Notes: a model not told the origin generated them from the sequence alone. A stretch of DNA of 33,967 bases from Calditrichota bacterium (GCA_013151275.1 JAADIP010000235.1:28846-62812); one strand, 5' to 3'. Shown: positions 16,636 to 25,719, counted from the stretch's first letter. Numbers and translations are program-made.

Positions 16636-19600
16636 ATGGAAATCAAAACAATACTTGATAATTTTGTCGATGCAATAATTATCATTGATGAAAAGGGTAT
16701 GATTAATTACATGAATCCTGCCGCCGAAAGAATTACCGGGCAGAGACATGAGCAAGCCAAAGGAAATTATTTTAAGATTGTTTTTAACATTAATGACGAC
16801 GCCTACTGCAAAAAAATTGAAGACTTACTTCAAGGATTACGGCAGGAAGAAAAATCCGCAAAACTTACCTCCCCCGCTTTGTTGACTTCAACAGGCAAAA
16901 AAGAGATACCAATAATCAGCAATTTTTCTTTGATCAAAGACAAACAAAACAAAAATATCGGCGGGATATTAATATTTCAGGATTATACACAGGAATGGAT
17001 GACCGAGCAGTTATTGAAAGAAAGTAAAGAACGCTATCGGAAATTAGTTGAATCCACAACGGATGCTATTATTGTTTACCGACCCGGAAAAATTGTTTTC
17101 GCCAATCCTGCGGCAGCCGGACTCATCGGAGCAAATAGCGTCCATGAACTCATCGGCAAAAGTATATTGAATTTTGTGCATCCTGATTACAAAAATGAGC
17201 TTCAGGAGCATATAAGCAATATACTCGAAAACGGAAAAACAGCGCCTTTTATCGAAGAGAAATTCATTAAATTGGACGGGACACTGGTAGATGTGGAGGT
17301 GGTTGCGACAAGAATTATTTATGAAAACAAACCGGCATTGCAGATAGTTGTGCGTGACATTACCGACCGTAAGCAGGCGGAAATGGCATTACACCGTTCC
17401 GAAAATCTATTCCGCTCCGTATGGGAAAACAGCTTTGACGGCATGCGCTTATGTGATGAAAACGGCACCATCATTATGGTAAACGACGCCTTTTGTCGTC
17501 TGACCGGCAAAAAAAGGCATGAACTCGAAGGAGAACCAATGTCGGTCATTTATTACGAATCCGAACAAAAACACGTGCTCGAGCAACATATAAAGCGTTT
17601 CAAATCAAAAACAATAAAAAGATATCTCTTACGGAAAATGAGACTGTTCGATAATCGGGAAGTCTGGTTCGAACTCTCGAATTCTTTTATTTATGCGGGT
17701 GAATACTTACTATTGCTTAGCATTTTCCGGGACATCACCGAGCGCAAAAAAGTGGAAGAAGCATTAGCCGAAAGTGAGAAGAGGTATCGAACCATAGTTG
17801 AAACATCGCACGACGGTATTTTAATAGTTGACGAGAATTACAAATTCGTCTATGTAAACGACCAATTCTGCAAAATCGTCGGGTATTCCGAGAAAGAACT
17901 GATAGGACGCGATTTTCGTAAGTTTTTAGCCGAAGAGAGTAAGGATATTGTGGCTGAACGATATAAACGCAGACAAAGAGGAGAAGAAGTTCCTCCAAAA
18001 TACGAATTCTATATTATCAGAAAAGACGGACAAAAAAGAATAGTTGAAATCAGTTCAACGGTGATTAAAGATTCAAGAGGGAAAATACAGACAATATCCC
18101 AAATAAAAGATATTACCGACAGAAAACAGGCGGAGAAGGATCTGCGGGAGAGTGAAGAAAAGTATCGCAACCTGATTGAGCAATCGAACGATGCTATTTT
18201 TCTGTTATTTAACGGCAAGTACGAATTGATTAATCGTAAATTTCAGGAAATGTTCGGAGTTACCCAGGAAGAAACATTGCGACCGGATTTTAATTTTTTA
18301 CAGTTAGTAGCGCCCAAGAGTAAACAGATGGTTCAGGAAAGAATGCGGTATATTGCATCCGGGGAATCGGTAGAACCCAATTATCAATTCACGGCAATAA
18401 CCCGTGACGGTAAAGAAATTGAAGTTGAAGCGTCTGTTTCTCACATCAAATACAAAGGCGGAATTGCCACTCAGGGCATTCTTCGTGACATCACGGAACG
18501 GAAGCAATTACAGGATGAATTACTTCAGGCGCAAAAAATGGAATCAATCGGTAAACTGGCAGCCGGCATAGCCCATGATTTCAATAATTTGCTGACGGTA
18601 ATTAACGGCTATTCCAATCTGTTGATTTTAGATCCGTCGCTCCCCGACGGGTTAAAAAAGAAGGTTGAACAGATTCATAAAGCCGGTCAACAGGCAGCCG
18701 GTTTGACTAACCAACTACTGGCTTTTAGCCGCAAACAAGTAATTCACCCCAAGGTTGTGGATTTAAACCAACTCATAATTAATATGGAAAAAATGTTACG
18801 CCGCGTTATTAGTGAGAATATTGAGTTGATTGTAAAAACAACCCCTTTTCCTATTCCTATTACAATTGATCCTGCGCAGTTGGATCAGGTGCTCCTCAAT
18901 CTGGCGGTGAATGCCCGCGATGCAATGCCTGACGGAGGGAGGCTGTTTATAGAAACTTCGAAAGTGCATTTTGATTATTCCCGTTCCAAAAGACACCCGT
19001 TTGTACAAAAAGGACAATATGCCCGGTTGATAGTTAGTGATACCGGCGTCGGAATGGATAAAGAGACACAGGCGCACATTTTTGAGCCGTTCTTTACTAC
19101 CAAAGGCGTCGGGCACGGAACCGGTTTAGGACTTTCCACTGTTTACGGCATCGTTAAACAAAATAACGGTTTCATTTTAGTAAACAGTAAACCCGGGAAG
19201 GGTACAACATTCAGGCTATACTTCCCTGTTGCTTCGGATGATATTGAAGCTATGGATCATACAACGCAAGTCAGGAAAAATAATAGTCTTATTGGCACGG
19301 AAACTATCCTTTTGGTAGAGGATGAAGATGCTGTTCGCAAATTCATTTCGGATTTATTAACCGAATACGGATATCACATTTTATCAGCTAGTTCACCGGA
19401 TGAGGGTTTAGAAATTTTTAGACAAAAGAAGAATCAGATTGACTTACTCATTTCCGATATTATTATGCCCGGAATGAACGGGAAGGAGTTATTCGAAAAA
19501 TTGTCAAAATTCAAACCGGATTTAAAGGTCTTGTATATTTCGGGTTATGCCGCCGATATCATTTCTAAGCTCAGTATAATGAACGGACATGTCAAATTCA

Positions 19601-19671
19601 TTCAAAAGCCAATTAAAATGAACGAATTTTTGAAAGTCCTGCGGGACATTTTAGATGTGAAAAATCAATAA
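16636..19671 (+). CDS. Hybrid histidine kinase with five PAS domains and a C-terminal receiver
   Basis: A 1011-residue cytosolic sensor. Five PAS units fill residues about 1-625, at roughly 120-residue intervals; most end in a 'DITDRKQAE/DITERK' linker. The kinase core follows: His647 in AAGIAHDFNN, N-box NLAVNARDAMPDGG, G1 VSDTGVGMD, and G2 GTGLGLSTVYGI. The receiver (about 890-1008) has Asp941 in LLISDIIMPGMNG and a conserved Lys in IQKPIK. No membrane helix or output domain is seen. It is transcribed away from the other hybrid kinase, 250 bases apart. The ribosome site is weak. Some PAS units may bind ligand or haem, but the sequence does not show which. Confidence 0.92.
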   Translation: MEIKTILDNFVDAIIIIDEKGMINYMNPAAERITGQRHEQAKGNYFKIVFNINDDAYCKKIEDLLQGLRQEEKSAKLTSPALLTSTGKKEIPIISNFSLIKDKQNKNIGGILIFQDYTQEWMTEQLLKESKERYRKLVESTTDAIIVYRPGKIVFANPAAAGLIGANSVHELIGKSILNFVHPDYKNELQEHISNILENGKTAPFIEEKFIKLDGTLVDVEVVATRIIYENKPALQIVVRDITDRKQAEMALHRSENLFRSVWENSFDGMRLCDENGTIIMVNDAFCRLTGKKRHELEGEPMSVIYYESEQKHVLEQHIKRFKSKTIKRYLLRKMRLFDNREVWFELSNSFIYAGEYLLLLSIFRDITERKKVEEALAESEKRYRTIVETSHDGILIVDENYKFVYVNDQFCKIVGYSEKELIGRDFRKFLAEESKDIVAERYKRRQRGEEVPPKYEFYIIRKDGQKRIVEISSTVIKDSRGKIQTISQIKDITDRKQAEKDLRESEEKYRNLIEQSNDAIFLLFNGKYELINRKFQEMFGVTQEETLRPDFNFLQLVAPKSKQMVQERMRYIASGESVEPNYQFTAITRDGKEIEVEASVSHIKYKGGIATQGILRDITERKQLQDELLQAQKMESIGKLAAGIAHDFNNLLTVINGYSNLLILDPSLPDGLKKKVEQIHKAGQQAAGLTNQLLAFSRKQVIHPKVVDLNQLIINMEKMLRRVISENIELIVKTTPFPIPITIDPAQLDQVLLNLAVNARDAMPDGGRLFIETSKVHFDYSRSKRHPFVQKGQYARLIVSDTGVGMDKETQAHIFEPFFTTKGVGHGTGLGLSTVYGIVKQNNGFILVNSKPGKGTTFRLYFPVASDDIEAMDHTTQVRKNNSLIGTETILLVEDEDAVRKFISDLLTEYGYHILSASSPDEGLEIFRQKKNQIDLLISDIIMPGMNGKELFEKLSKFKPDLKVLYISGYAADIISKLSIMNGHVKFIQKPIKMNEFLKVLRDILDVKNQ

Positions 19672-19767
19672 ATCAATAGTTACCCCAACAAAACCGCAAA
19701 AAGATATCATTCAGGACGCAGACACTACTATTTTAATATCAAACCATCTTGTTTATTAATATGAACT

Positions 19768-20817
19768 TCAGGGAATTAAAGCGTTCAGTAATTCCGGTCG
19801 CCATTTATTTTGAACCGGATCATAAGCGCCAAAACCAGAACAAAATTCCCAGTACGCCCAGCTAAAACCGTGTTTTTCCGCTTCACGGGCGACAAAATAA
19901 GTCCAGCGAACGCGGGAGTCCATATCCGCTTTGCTGTAAGCGCCGAACTCTCCCATGAAAATCGGTCGATTATGAGCGACGCTCCAGTTTTTCACCCGAT
20001 CAAAATCATTTTGGATTGCCTTTTTTTCGGAGGCGGTTCCGTTCCAGGTTGTGCCCAGCCAGGCGTCGCTTCCCTGCACCCATCCAGCGCCCTGGTGTGT
20101 AAAATGAAAAGGCTGATAATAATGAAACGTCACGATAAGCCGCGGATCGTCCGGAAGCTGCAATTTTTCGATGGCGTCGATTCCGCCCCAATTGGCTGTA
20201 GCGACAATCACTATTCGTTCAGGATTGCTCTCGCGGATTATTTCCAGCGCCTCTTTAAGATATTCGTTCCACAAATCCGGAGTCAATTGATCGTGAGGTT
20301 CGTTTAAAATTTCAAACAGCAAATATTGCGTTTGATTTTTGTAATGTTCGGCAATTTGTTTCCACAAAGCTAAAAAACGCTTTTTATGGGCTGCGGGATT
20401 TACAAAGATTTCTTCGTAGTGATGGATATTTACAATGGCTATTAAGTCGTTAGATCGCGCCTGAGCCACCGCCCAGTCCACTCTGGACATAAACGCCCAG
20501 TCGATTGTGTAAGGCGAATCGGATTGGGCGTGCGCCGACCAGCGAACCGGAATACGAACTGCGGAAAATCCGGCGGCTTTTATTATGTTAAAATATTCCG
20601 CTTTGAGAACAACTCCCCAATCTCCTTCGTTGGGCGCTTCCAGGGCGTTGCCAAGATTAATACCCCGGTTCAGGCGTTTGTTCATTTCATACGCGTCGAT
20701 CCACTCCTCTTCTTTGTCCTGAGGTTTATCTCCAGTCGAGTTGGAGCAAGATAAAAAGAAGATAAAGAACATGAGTAGAAGCAATCGGATTGTGTGTCGG
20801 AAAAAATATTTGTTCAT
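19768..20817 (-). CDS. GH5-family glycoside hydrolase (cellulase-like), lipoprotein
   Basis: A 349-residue surface or periplasmic lipoprotein that should cleave beta-1,4-linked glucan or a related polysaccharide. The signal peptide ends in a lipobox FLSC with Cys24. The GH5 landmarks are present: GINLGNALEAP (52-62), FSAVRIPVRW (84-93), NIHHYEE (130-136), LFEILNEPHD with the acid/base Glu173, FHYYQPF (231-237) and FMGEFGAY with nucleophile Glu290. Length fits a single catalytic domain without a binding module. Its start codon overlaps the stop of the small membrane gene by one base (TAATG), so it is coupled to the symporter operon upstream. Confidence 0.92.
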   Translation of the reverse strand: MNKYFFRHTIRLLLLMFFIFFLSCSNSTGDKPQDKEEEWIDAYEMNKRLNRGINLGNALEAPNEGDWGVVLKAEYFNIIKAAGFSAVRIPVRWSAHAQSDSPYTIDWAFMSRVDWAVAQARSNDLIAIVNIHHYEEIFVNPAAHKKRFLALWKQIAEHYKNQTQYLLFEILNEPHDQLTPDLWNEYLKEALEIIRESNPERIVIVATANWGGIDAIEKLQLPDDPRLIVTFHYYQPFHFTHQGAGWVQGSDAWLGTTWNGTASEKKAIQNDFDRVKNWSVAHNRPIFMGEFGAYSKADMDSRVRWTYFVAREAEKHGFSWAYWEFCSGFGAYDPVQNKWRPELLNALIP

Positions 20818-21029
20818 TATCCTTCATCCTTAATCAAAAGCATAAATATCCCGAAAACAATCATTATGCCGCCCCACCAGAGGTTGGGATAGGTATTTGA
20901 TAAAACGGTGTGCGCCGATTCCGGATTAAAATAAAGGTAGATCCCGGTAAGAAATACCAGACCGCCGACGACAATCAGCATTAATCCGACAAAGAACCAT
21001 ATCGGTTTCATGGCTTTATTTTCAGTCAT
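20817..21029 (-). CDS. Small two-helix membrane protein
   Basis: About 70 residues with two predicted membrane helices (IWFFVGLMLIVVGGLVFLTGI and NLWWGGIMIVFGIFMLLI) joined by a short loop with NPESAH. The frame opens two codons earlier at a GTG (21035), but GAGAGGAG sits seven bases before the ATG at 21029 and almost on top of the GTG, so the ATG is chosen. It lies between the SSS symporter and the GH5 gene in a tight operon and may be an accessory to the transporter, although no family was recognised. Confidence 0.75.
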   Translation of the reverse strand: MTENKAMKPIWFFVGLMLIVVGGLVFLTGIYLYFNPESAHTVLSNTYPNLWWGGIMIVFGIFMLLIKDEG

Positions 21030-21044
21030 TTTCACACTCCTCTC

Positions 21045-22706
21045 TTACCAGAAATAAACATTCAGGAAAATCAAAATAATCAAAGAAAGCACAGCCCAGA
21101 ATTCGGGTTTTTTCAATAACGGTACGGGCTTGCCAACAGTCTCTTCCGTTAAACCCTTAACCAGCCCCACAAGTTCTTTTTCGTCCTTTTTGCGGGTAAA
21201 AAAACTGACAATAATCGTAACAAGAAAGGTAATCAGCCACGCCCACCAGGCTCTCCAGAAGTTAGCAGCCATGTCGCTGGCAACGTCGGACAGGGTAATT
21301 AAGGTTTTGGGAATCCAGTCGAATTTCACGGCAATAAAAAGTGAGAACGAAGTAACCATTCCCGTAAGCAATCCCCAGAAGGCGCCGTTGGGAGTAATCC
21401 ACCACACAAACATCCCCAGAAGCATGGTTGCAAAAAGCGGCGCGTTTACCCATGAAAAGATCGCCTGCATGTAATCCATGATTGTGGGCATACTCTTTGC
21501 CCAGTAAGCCGTTCCGACGCTTAGAATGATACCGGCGACCGTAGCCACGCGTCCCATCCAAAGCAGGTGGTCGTCCGAGGCTTTTTTGTTAATGACCGAG
21601 TGGTAAATATCATAGGTCCACACGGTGTTAAAGGCGCTTATGTTGCCCGCCTGTCCAGCCATGAAACCCGCCAGCAGAGCCGTAACGCCAAGCCCGATTA
21701 AGCCCGTCGGATAATAACGCGCTATTAAAAGGGGTAAAGCCGAGTCGTAATTGATTTTGCCTCCGTCCGTCAGTAAACGGAATCCGCTGCCGGGATCGTG
21801 CGCGAGAATGTAGGCAATAAGTCCGCCCAGCACCACGATGAACGGTAAGATCATTTTAAAGAAGGAAGCCAGAATCGGCGTCATTCGGGCGCTGCGCAAA
21901 TCTTTTGCCGAAAAGGCGCGCTGAACCACAAGAAAATCCGTGGTCCAATATCCGAACGAGAGCACAAATCCAAGACCAAGCACTATTCCTCCCCAGGTGA
22001 CCATCATTCCGTTTTGCGAGGGATCAGCCGAGGTTGACCACAGGGTGGCAAACGATTCTGGAATTCTGCTCAAAATTTCCTGAACGCTGCCGATCTCAAT
22101 AATACCCATAATCGAAACGAGAAACAAACCGAACCAGATCAGAAAGAACTGAATGATTTCGGTGAAAATAGCGGACATCAAGCCGCTCAGTGTCACGTAA
22201 ACGGCAACCGTCAAGGCGGAAGCCCACATGCTGGCGTCCCAGTTCCAGCCGAGAAAGGTGTGGAGCACCAGAGCCATGGCGTACAAATTGATTCCGGAGA
22301 CCAACAAGGTCATAAAGGCAAAAGAAACGGCATTGAGCACGCGGGTTTTTTCATCAAAACGTAATTTTAGATATCCGGGCACCGATTTAATTCGCGCGCT
22401 GTAATAAAATGGCATCATATAAATACCGAGGAACAGCATGGCGGGAATGGCGCCGATCCAGTAAAAATGAGCCACATACATTCCGTATTTGAATGTATTT
22501 CCGGTCATTCCCATTAATTCCAAAGCGCCAAGATTGGCGGAAAGAAAGGCTAAACCGGCAACCCATGAATTATTCTTTCGTCCCGCCAGAAAAAAATCTT
22601 CCTGACTTTTAGTGTAGCGTTTAAGGTAAAATCCGATTCCCAGCACAAAAACAAAATAAAGGGCGATTATCAACCAATCCACTAAGGTTAAGCCAATGTT
22701 TCCCAT
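21045..22706 (-). CDS. SSS-family sodium:solute symporter (SGLT-like)
   Basis: A 553-residue inner-membrane Na+-coupled transporter with many hydrophobic helices. Family marks: the QEDFFLAGR segment after helix 1, SANLGALELMGMTGNTFKYG in the second helix region, YYSARIKSVPGYLKLRF, and a long core ending in a C-terminal helix. The frame is open to 22742, but the upstream codons encode the Shine-Dalgarno itself (AGGAGG read as Arg-Arg), so the ATG at 22706, twelve bases after AGGAGG, is preferred. Operon with the GH5 lipoprotein suggests uptake of a sugar released outside (inference). Similar carriers transport glucose, galactose or sialic acid; the substrate cannot be read from the sequence. 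Confidence 0.9.
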   Translation of the reverse strand: MGNIGLTLVDWLIIALYFVFVLGIGFYLKRYTKSQEDFFLAGRKNNSWVAGLAFLSANLGALELMGMTGNTFKYGMYVAHFYWIGAIPAMLFLGIYMMPFYYSARIKSVPGYLKLRFDEKTRVLNAVSFAFMTLLVSGINLYAMALVLHTFLGWNWDASMWASALTVAVYVTLSGLMSAIFTEIIQFFLIWFGLFLVSIMGIIEIGSVQEILSRIPESFATLWSTSADPSQNGMMVTWGGIVLGLGFVLSFGYWTTDFLVVQRAFSAKDLRSARMTPILASFFKMILPFIVVLGGLIAYILAHDPGSGFRLLTDGGKINYDSALPLLIARYYPTGLIGLGVTALLAGFMAGQAGNISAFNTVWTYDIYHSVINKKASDDHLLWMGRVATVAGIILSVGTAYWAKSMPTIMDYMQAIFSWVNAPLFATMLLGMFVWWITPNGAFWGLLTGMVTSFSLFIAVKFDWIPKTLITLSDVASDMAANFWRAWWAWLITFLVTIIVSFFTRKKDEKELVGLVKGLTEETVGKPVPLLKKPEFWAVLSLIILIFLNVYFW

Positions 22707-23217
22707 TTCAGCAAAATTCCTCCTAATGTAACTGAATACCAAAGAAAAGATGCTATTAAATCATGCCGACTAAAAATTGAATTCAAATAATACCAAACGG
22801 ATTCATGGCAATGTTTCCGTCGATTCATTATTAAAATTTTGTGATTTCAAAGCAGGCGCCCTCAAAATTTTCGTCGCACATTAAAATAAATTATAATGGA
22901 TTTCGTTATTTAATTCAAATTTTTAGTCAGGTTCTGAATTCTGCGTACTTTCCCTTATGACCGAAAACCGGCGGAATAACCTGAACGGATGTTAAAATCA
23001 ATCCTTAAATTCTATTCCGTCTGACCCCGGACAGGGGAAATATTCTTTCCGATGAAGATCGTTTTAGCCGCCGTGAGTTTGATTCATGGTCAATCATAAA
23101 ACTTGATCTGTTTGTGCAAAAAAAAAGAGAGACCGTCGGTTCGGACGATCTCTCTTTCAGGGAAGCAAGGGATGTGCTTCGGAGGATTTAAATCTTTTCA
23201 TGGGAAGAAGTTAATGT
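22707..23217. other. Intergenic region upstream of the symporter operon
   Basis: About 510 bases with no gene. It must contain the promoter of the SSS-GH5 operon; no convincing -35/-10 or -24/-12 pair was found. The terminator of the HEAT-like gene occupies 23118-23157. Confidence 0.5.
23118..23157 (-). terminator. Rho-independent terminator of the HEAT-like gene
   Basis: Read on the minus strand: a 14-bp stem with one mismatch (AAAGAGAGATCGTC against its partner), a six-base loop, and an uninterrupted run of about nine T. It lies 60 bases beyond the stop at 23218. Confidence 0.88.
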
Positions 23218-23655
23218 TTACCGTTTTTGCGCTACCTCTTTACCTTCTTCCGTAGCATGCTGTGCGATCCAGTATTCTTTGATCATGATGTTCCCCTGTC
23301 GTTTCAGGGACTGATTGTCTTCCAACGACAAATACTCTTGCAGGTAGGACAGAGATTTTTGGGTATTAATTTTGTACAGAGTGACCATAGCGAGACGTCG
23401 GACGCTGGGATTTTTGTCAAAACCAAAAATTCGGGCAATGGTCCATACCGCATCATCCACGTTGACCTTATCCGCATATTTAATGATGTGTTGCATTGCC
23501 GATTGCTGAAGCTTGGGATTATCGGATTTGACTGCTTTGACCAGATTAATGCTGAATGCTTCCCAATCGACTTTGTTGTTCTGAGCTTGTGCCAATGATG
23601 CTAAACAAAAAACGGCGCTCAAAACCACTACGGCGAGTAATTTGGAATACTTCAT
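23218..23655 (-). CDS. Small secreted HEAT-repeat-like protein
   Basis: A 145-residue protein with a clear signal peptide (cleavage probably after LAQA, residue about 24). The mature part is all-helical, with two or three HEAT-like helix pairs: DNPKLQQSAMQHIIKYADK, NPSVRRLAMVTLYKI, and a more divergent third. AAGGAG lies seven bases before the ATG. It forms a single-gene unit: a sigma-54-like promoter 40-57 bases upstream and a strong terminator downstream. The GAF/AAA+/Fis activator is the adjacent upstream gene. HEAT repeats bind proteins; no partner or enzymatic motif is visible, so the function is unknown. Confidence 0.82.
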   Translation of the reverse strand: MKYSKLLAVVVLSAVFCLASLAQAQNNKVDWEAFSINLVKAVKSDNPKLQQSAMQHIIKYADKVNVDDAVWTIARIFGFDKNPSVRRLAMVTLYKINTQKSLSYLQEYLSLEDNQSLKRQGNIMIKEYWIAQHATEEGKEVAQKR

Positions 23656-23696
23656 GATGATCTCCTTTTGATTGTTACGGGTTCGGCATTAACTAC

Positions 23697-23712
23697 TTCA
23701 AAAGGAGTGCCA
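23697..23712 (-). promoter_or_regulatory. Putative sigma-54 (-24/-12) promoter of the HEAT-like gene
   Basis: Read on the minus strand: TGGCACTCCTTTTGAA. The -24 element TGGCAC is perfect. Ten bases separate its GG from the -12 GA (consensus GC), inside TTGAA. Transcription would start near 23685, giving a leader of about 30 nt with the ribosome site in it. The sigma-54 activator gene lies immediately upstream. Confidence 0.58.
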
Positions 23713-23719
23713 AAAAATA

Positions 23720-23733
23720 TTATGATGTCATAA
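23720..23733. promoter_or_regulatory. Perfect 6-2-6 inverted repeat next to the sigma-54-like promoter
   Basis: TTATGA-TG-TCATAA is a perfect dyad eight bases upstream of the -24 element. It could be an operator, but its closeness to the promoter is not typical for an activator of sigma-54. Confidence 0.35.
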
Positions 23734-23802
23734 CTTGTTGAAATATTAAGAATTAAGCTATTACGCGGGGAAGGCTTCGATCTGATAAAAAAACCACTAT
23801 TT

Positions 23803-23866
23803 TTTCGCTAATTTTTGCGAAAATATTTTTTTGTTGTTTTTTAAGAATTTAGATTCGCTAATTTTT
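23803..23866. promoter_or_regulatory. Candidate upstream activator sites: dyad plus direct repeat
   Basis: TTTCGC-N8-GCGAAA is an inverted repeat at 23803-23822, about 90-110 bases upstream of the -24 element at 23712, the usual distance for enhancer sites bound by sigma-54 activators. TTCGCTAATTTTT occurs twice, at 23804-23816 and 23854-23866, exactly 50 bases apart (about five helical turns). The second copy overlaps the end of the activator gene. The dyad could instead be a weak terminator of the activator gene, but no T-run follows it on the minus strand. Confidence 0.4.
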
Positions 23867-25397
23867 TTGGATTTTGAATGCCAAGCTTTGCTATTTTGTA
23901 ACGAATGGTTTGTTCCGAAATTTTCAGACAGCGGGCGGCTTTGGATTGGTTCCAGTCATTCTGTTCAAGAGACGCCGTGATTATTCGCTTCTCAAATTGA
24001 TTCACGCGTTCCTCCAAAGAACCGGTCTCGATGATTTCAAAAGGTTCTTGCGGGTTTTTTAATTCTTTTCTGAATTCTTCGGGTAAAACTTTTGCGGTAA
24101 TAACTTCCGCACTATTTGGCGCCAAAGTTACCAGTCGCTCGACCACATTCTCCAGTTCACGTATATTCCCGTTCCAGGTTCGCCTGATAAGAAAGTCAAG
24201 TACCGTTTCATCAAAAGAGGCTGTTTTTTTATTCTGCAGTTTTGCAAATTTTAAAAGAAAATGATTAGCCAATAAAGGAATATCTTCTCTCCTTTCATTC
24301 AGAGAGGGAACTTCGATCGGAAAAACATTCAAACGGTAAAAAAGATCTTCACGAAATTTGTTTTTTTCGACCAATTCCTTTAAGGGAACGCTTGTGGCGG
24401 AGATAATTCGTACGTCCGTTTTTTTTATTTCGTTGCTTCCCAAAGGGCGATACTCCCCTTCCTGAAGAAAGCGCAAAAGTTTAACCTGTAATTCCAAAGG
24501 CAGGTTACCGATTTCGTCCATAAACATTGTTCCGCCGTTCGCTTCTTCCAGTAAACCCGTACGCTCCGTTGAAGCTCCGGTAAAAGCGCCTTTGACGTGT
24601 CCGAACAATTCGCTTTCGATTAAATTAGCGGGAATAGCGCCGCAATCAATAGCAATAAATTTTCGATCGCTGCGATAACTTAAACGGTGAATGGCTTTGA
24701 CGATTAATTCTTTGCCGGTTCCGCTTCTGCCTTCCAATAAAACGCGGACATCGCAATTGGAAGCGACTTCAATTGATTTAAGCAGAGATACAAATTTGTT
24801 GCTCTTTCCCAGCAAACCCAATGATGCGTATTTTTTGATCAGTGATTCCTTTGGCGGAGAATACAGAAAATATTGCTCAAAATGTTTTTGTATGTGATGA
24901 AGATAGGGAGCGGAAATCGAAGCCAGATATTGCAGATATGACACATCCGATTTATCGAAGGCATCCTTTTTCTTCTTGTTATAGACGAGAATCGTACCGA
25001 TATATAATCCTTCGATTTTCAGAGGCACACAAACAGCCGCTTTAATAATAATATTTTTAAACCGGCTGCTTTTAAATCTGGCGTCCTTGTTAATATTATC
25101 GCTGATTAATGATCGGTTATGCTTAATAACCCAACCGCTGATCAAATTGTGGAGTAAATACTCGTCCTGCGAGTTTTCAATTTCCTTGTTATGAGTAAAA
25201 ACAGTCTTCACCGTTTTGCGCGTCTGAGGATTGATCATAATTATTTTGGACGTTTCGGCGTTTACAAGATTTGCGGCGCTGGTGGCTGTAAATTTCAGAA
25301 CCTTTTCAAAATCCCTTATCTCTCCCAAAATAATAGCCAATTCGATCAATGATTGCATTTTGTAAAGGTCAGGTTTATTTGTTTCAGAGATCGTCAT
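23841..25397 (-). CDS. GAF-domain sigma-54-dependent transcriptional activator (GAF-AAA+-Fis)
   Basis: A 518-residue enhancer-binding protein. An N-terminal GAF domain (about 15-165) replaces the usual receiver, so it probably senses a small molecule or redox signal instead of phosphorylation. The AAA+ domain (about 195-430) has Walker A GRSGTGKE (223-230), the sigma-54-contacting GAFTGA loop (270-275) intact within [15 protein letters not shown], Walker B MFMDE (291-295), and the [20 protein letters not shown] block. A Fis-type helix-turn-helix ends the protein (about 475-512, [20 protein letters not shown]). The conserved Glu of GESGTGKE is Arg224. Start ATG is preceded by a weak GGAA. Likely target: the HEAT-like gene just downstream. 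Confidence 0.93.
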   Translation of the reverse strand: MTISETNKPDLYKMQSLIELAIILGEIRDFEKVLKFTATSAANLVNAETSKIIMINPQTRKTVKTVFTHNKEIENSQDEYLLHNLISGWVIKHNRSLISDNINKDARFKSSRFKNIIIKAAVCVPLKIEGLYIGTILVYNKKKKDAFDKSDVSYLQYLASISAPYLHHIQKHFEQYFLYSPPKESLIKKYASLGLLGKSNKFVSLLKSIEVASNCDVRVLLEGRSGTGKELIVKAIHRLSYRSDRKFIAIDCGAIPANLIESELFGHVKGAFTGASTERTGLLEEANGGTMFMDEIGNLPLELQVKLLRFLQEGEYRPLGSNEIKKTDVRIISATSVPLKELVEKNKFREDLFYRLNVFPIEVPSLNERREDIPLLANHFLLKFAKLQNKKTASFDETVLDFLIRRTWNGNIRELENVVERLVTLAPNSAEVITAKVLPEEFRKELKNPQEPFEIIETGSLEERVNQFEKRIITASLEQNDWNQSKAARCLKISEQTIRYKIAKLGIQNPKKLANLNS

Positions 25398-25719
25398 TTT
25401 TATTCCGCCCGCTCTATTTTAAATTAAGACTTTCGATTAAAAACATTTTTTAAAATTGAAATATTTGTCCGCTCCGAAAAGGTCTGTAATTGTCATTTCG
25501 ATGAGCGCAGCAATGAGAAATCATGTTTTTATCGGAGTTATAAGATTCCTCTCTTCGTTCGAAATGACAGAGTACGGTTTTTATGATGAACTCGAATATC
25601 AAAGCAAAAACGCCTCCGGTTTCTTTTTTGTCGGATAAAAGGTTGCCGGAAAAAACAGTATCCGTTGAACACTTATTTCAAATCGGCGAAATTTTTGCCG
25701 TTATCTTTTGATTGTCAAC
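25398..25719. other. Intergenic region holding a palindromic element
   Basis: 322 bases without a gene. Its main content is the inverted-repeat element at 25491-25569. The promoter for the sigma-54 activator must be at the left side, but no clear boxes were found. Confidence 0.5.
25491..25569. mobile_element. MITE/REP-like palindromic repeat (TGTCATTTCGA ends)
   Basis: TGTCATTTCGA at 25491-25501 is mirrored by TCGAAATGACA at 25559-25569, a perfect 11-base terminal inverted repeat of a 79-base element. The inner parts (GAGCGCAGCAATGAGAAATC on the left, AGATTCCTCTCTTCG on the right) match, from memory, a dispersed intergenic repeat seen in many Bacteroidota-like genomes. It carries no gene and is presumably mobilised in trans or is a relic. 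Confidence 0.68.

Noticed and set aside
19810-20307. 165-codon plus-strand open frame
   Set aside because: It lies fully antisense to the GH5 gene, whose catalytic motifs are all intact, and its product has no recognisable pattern.
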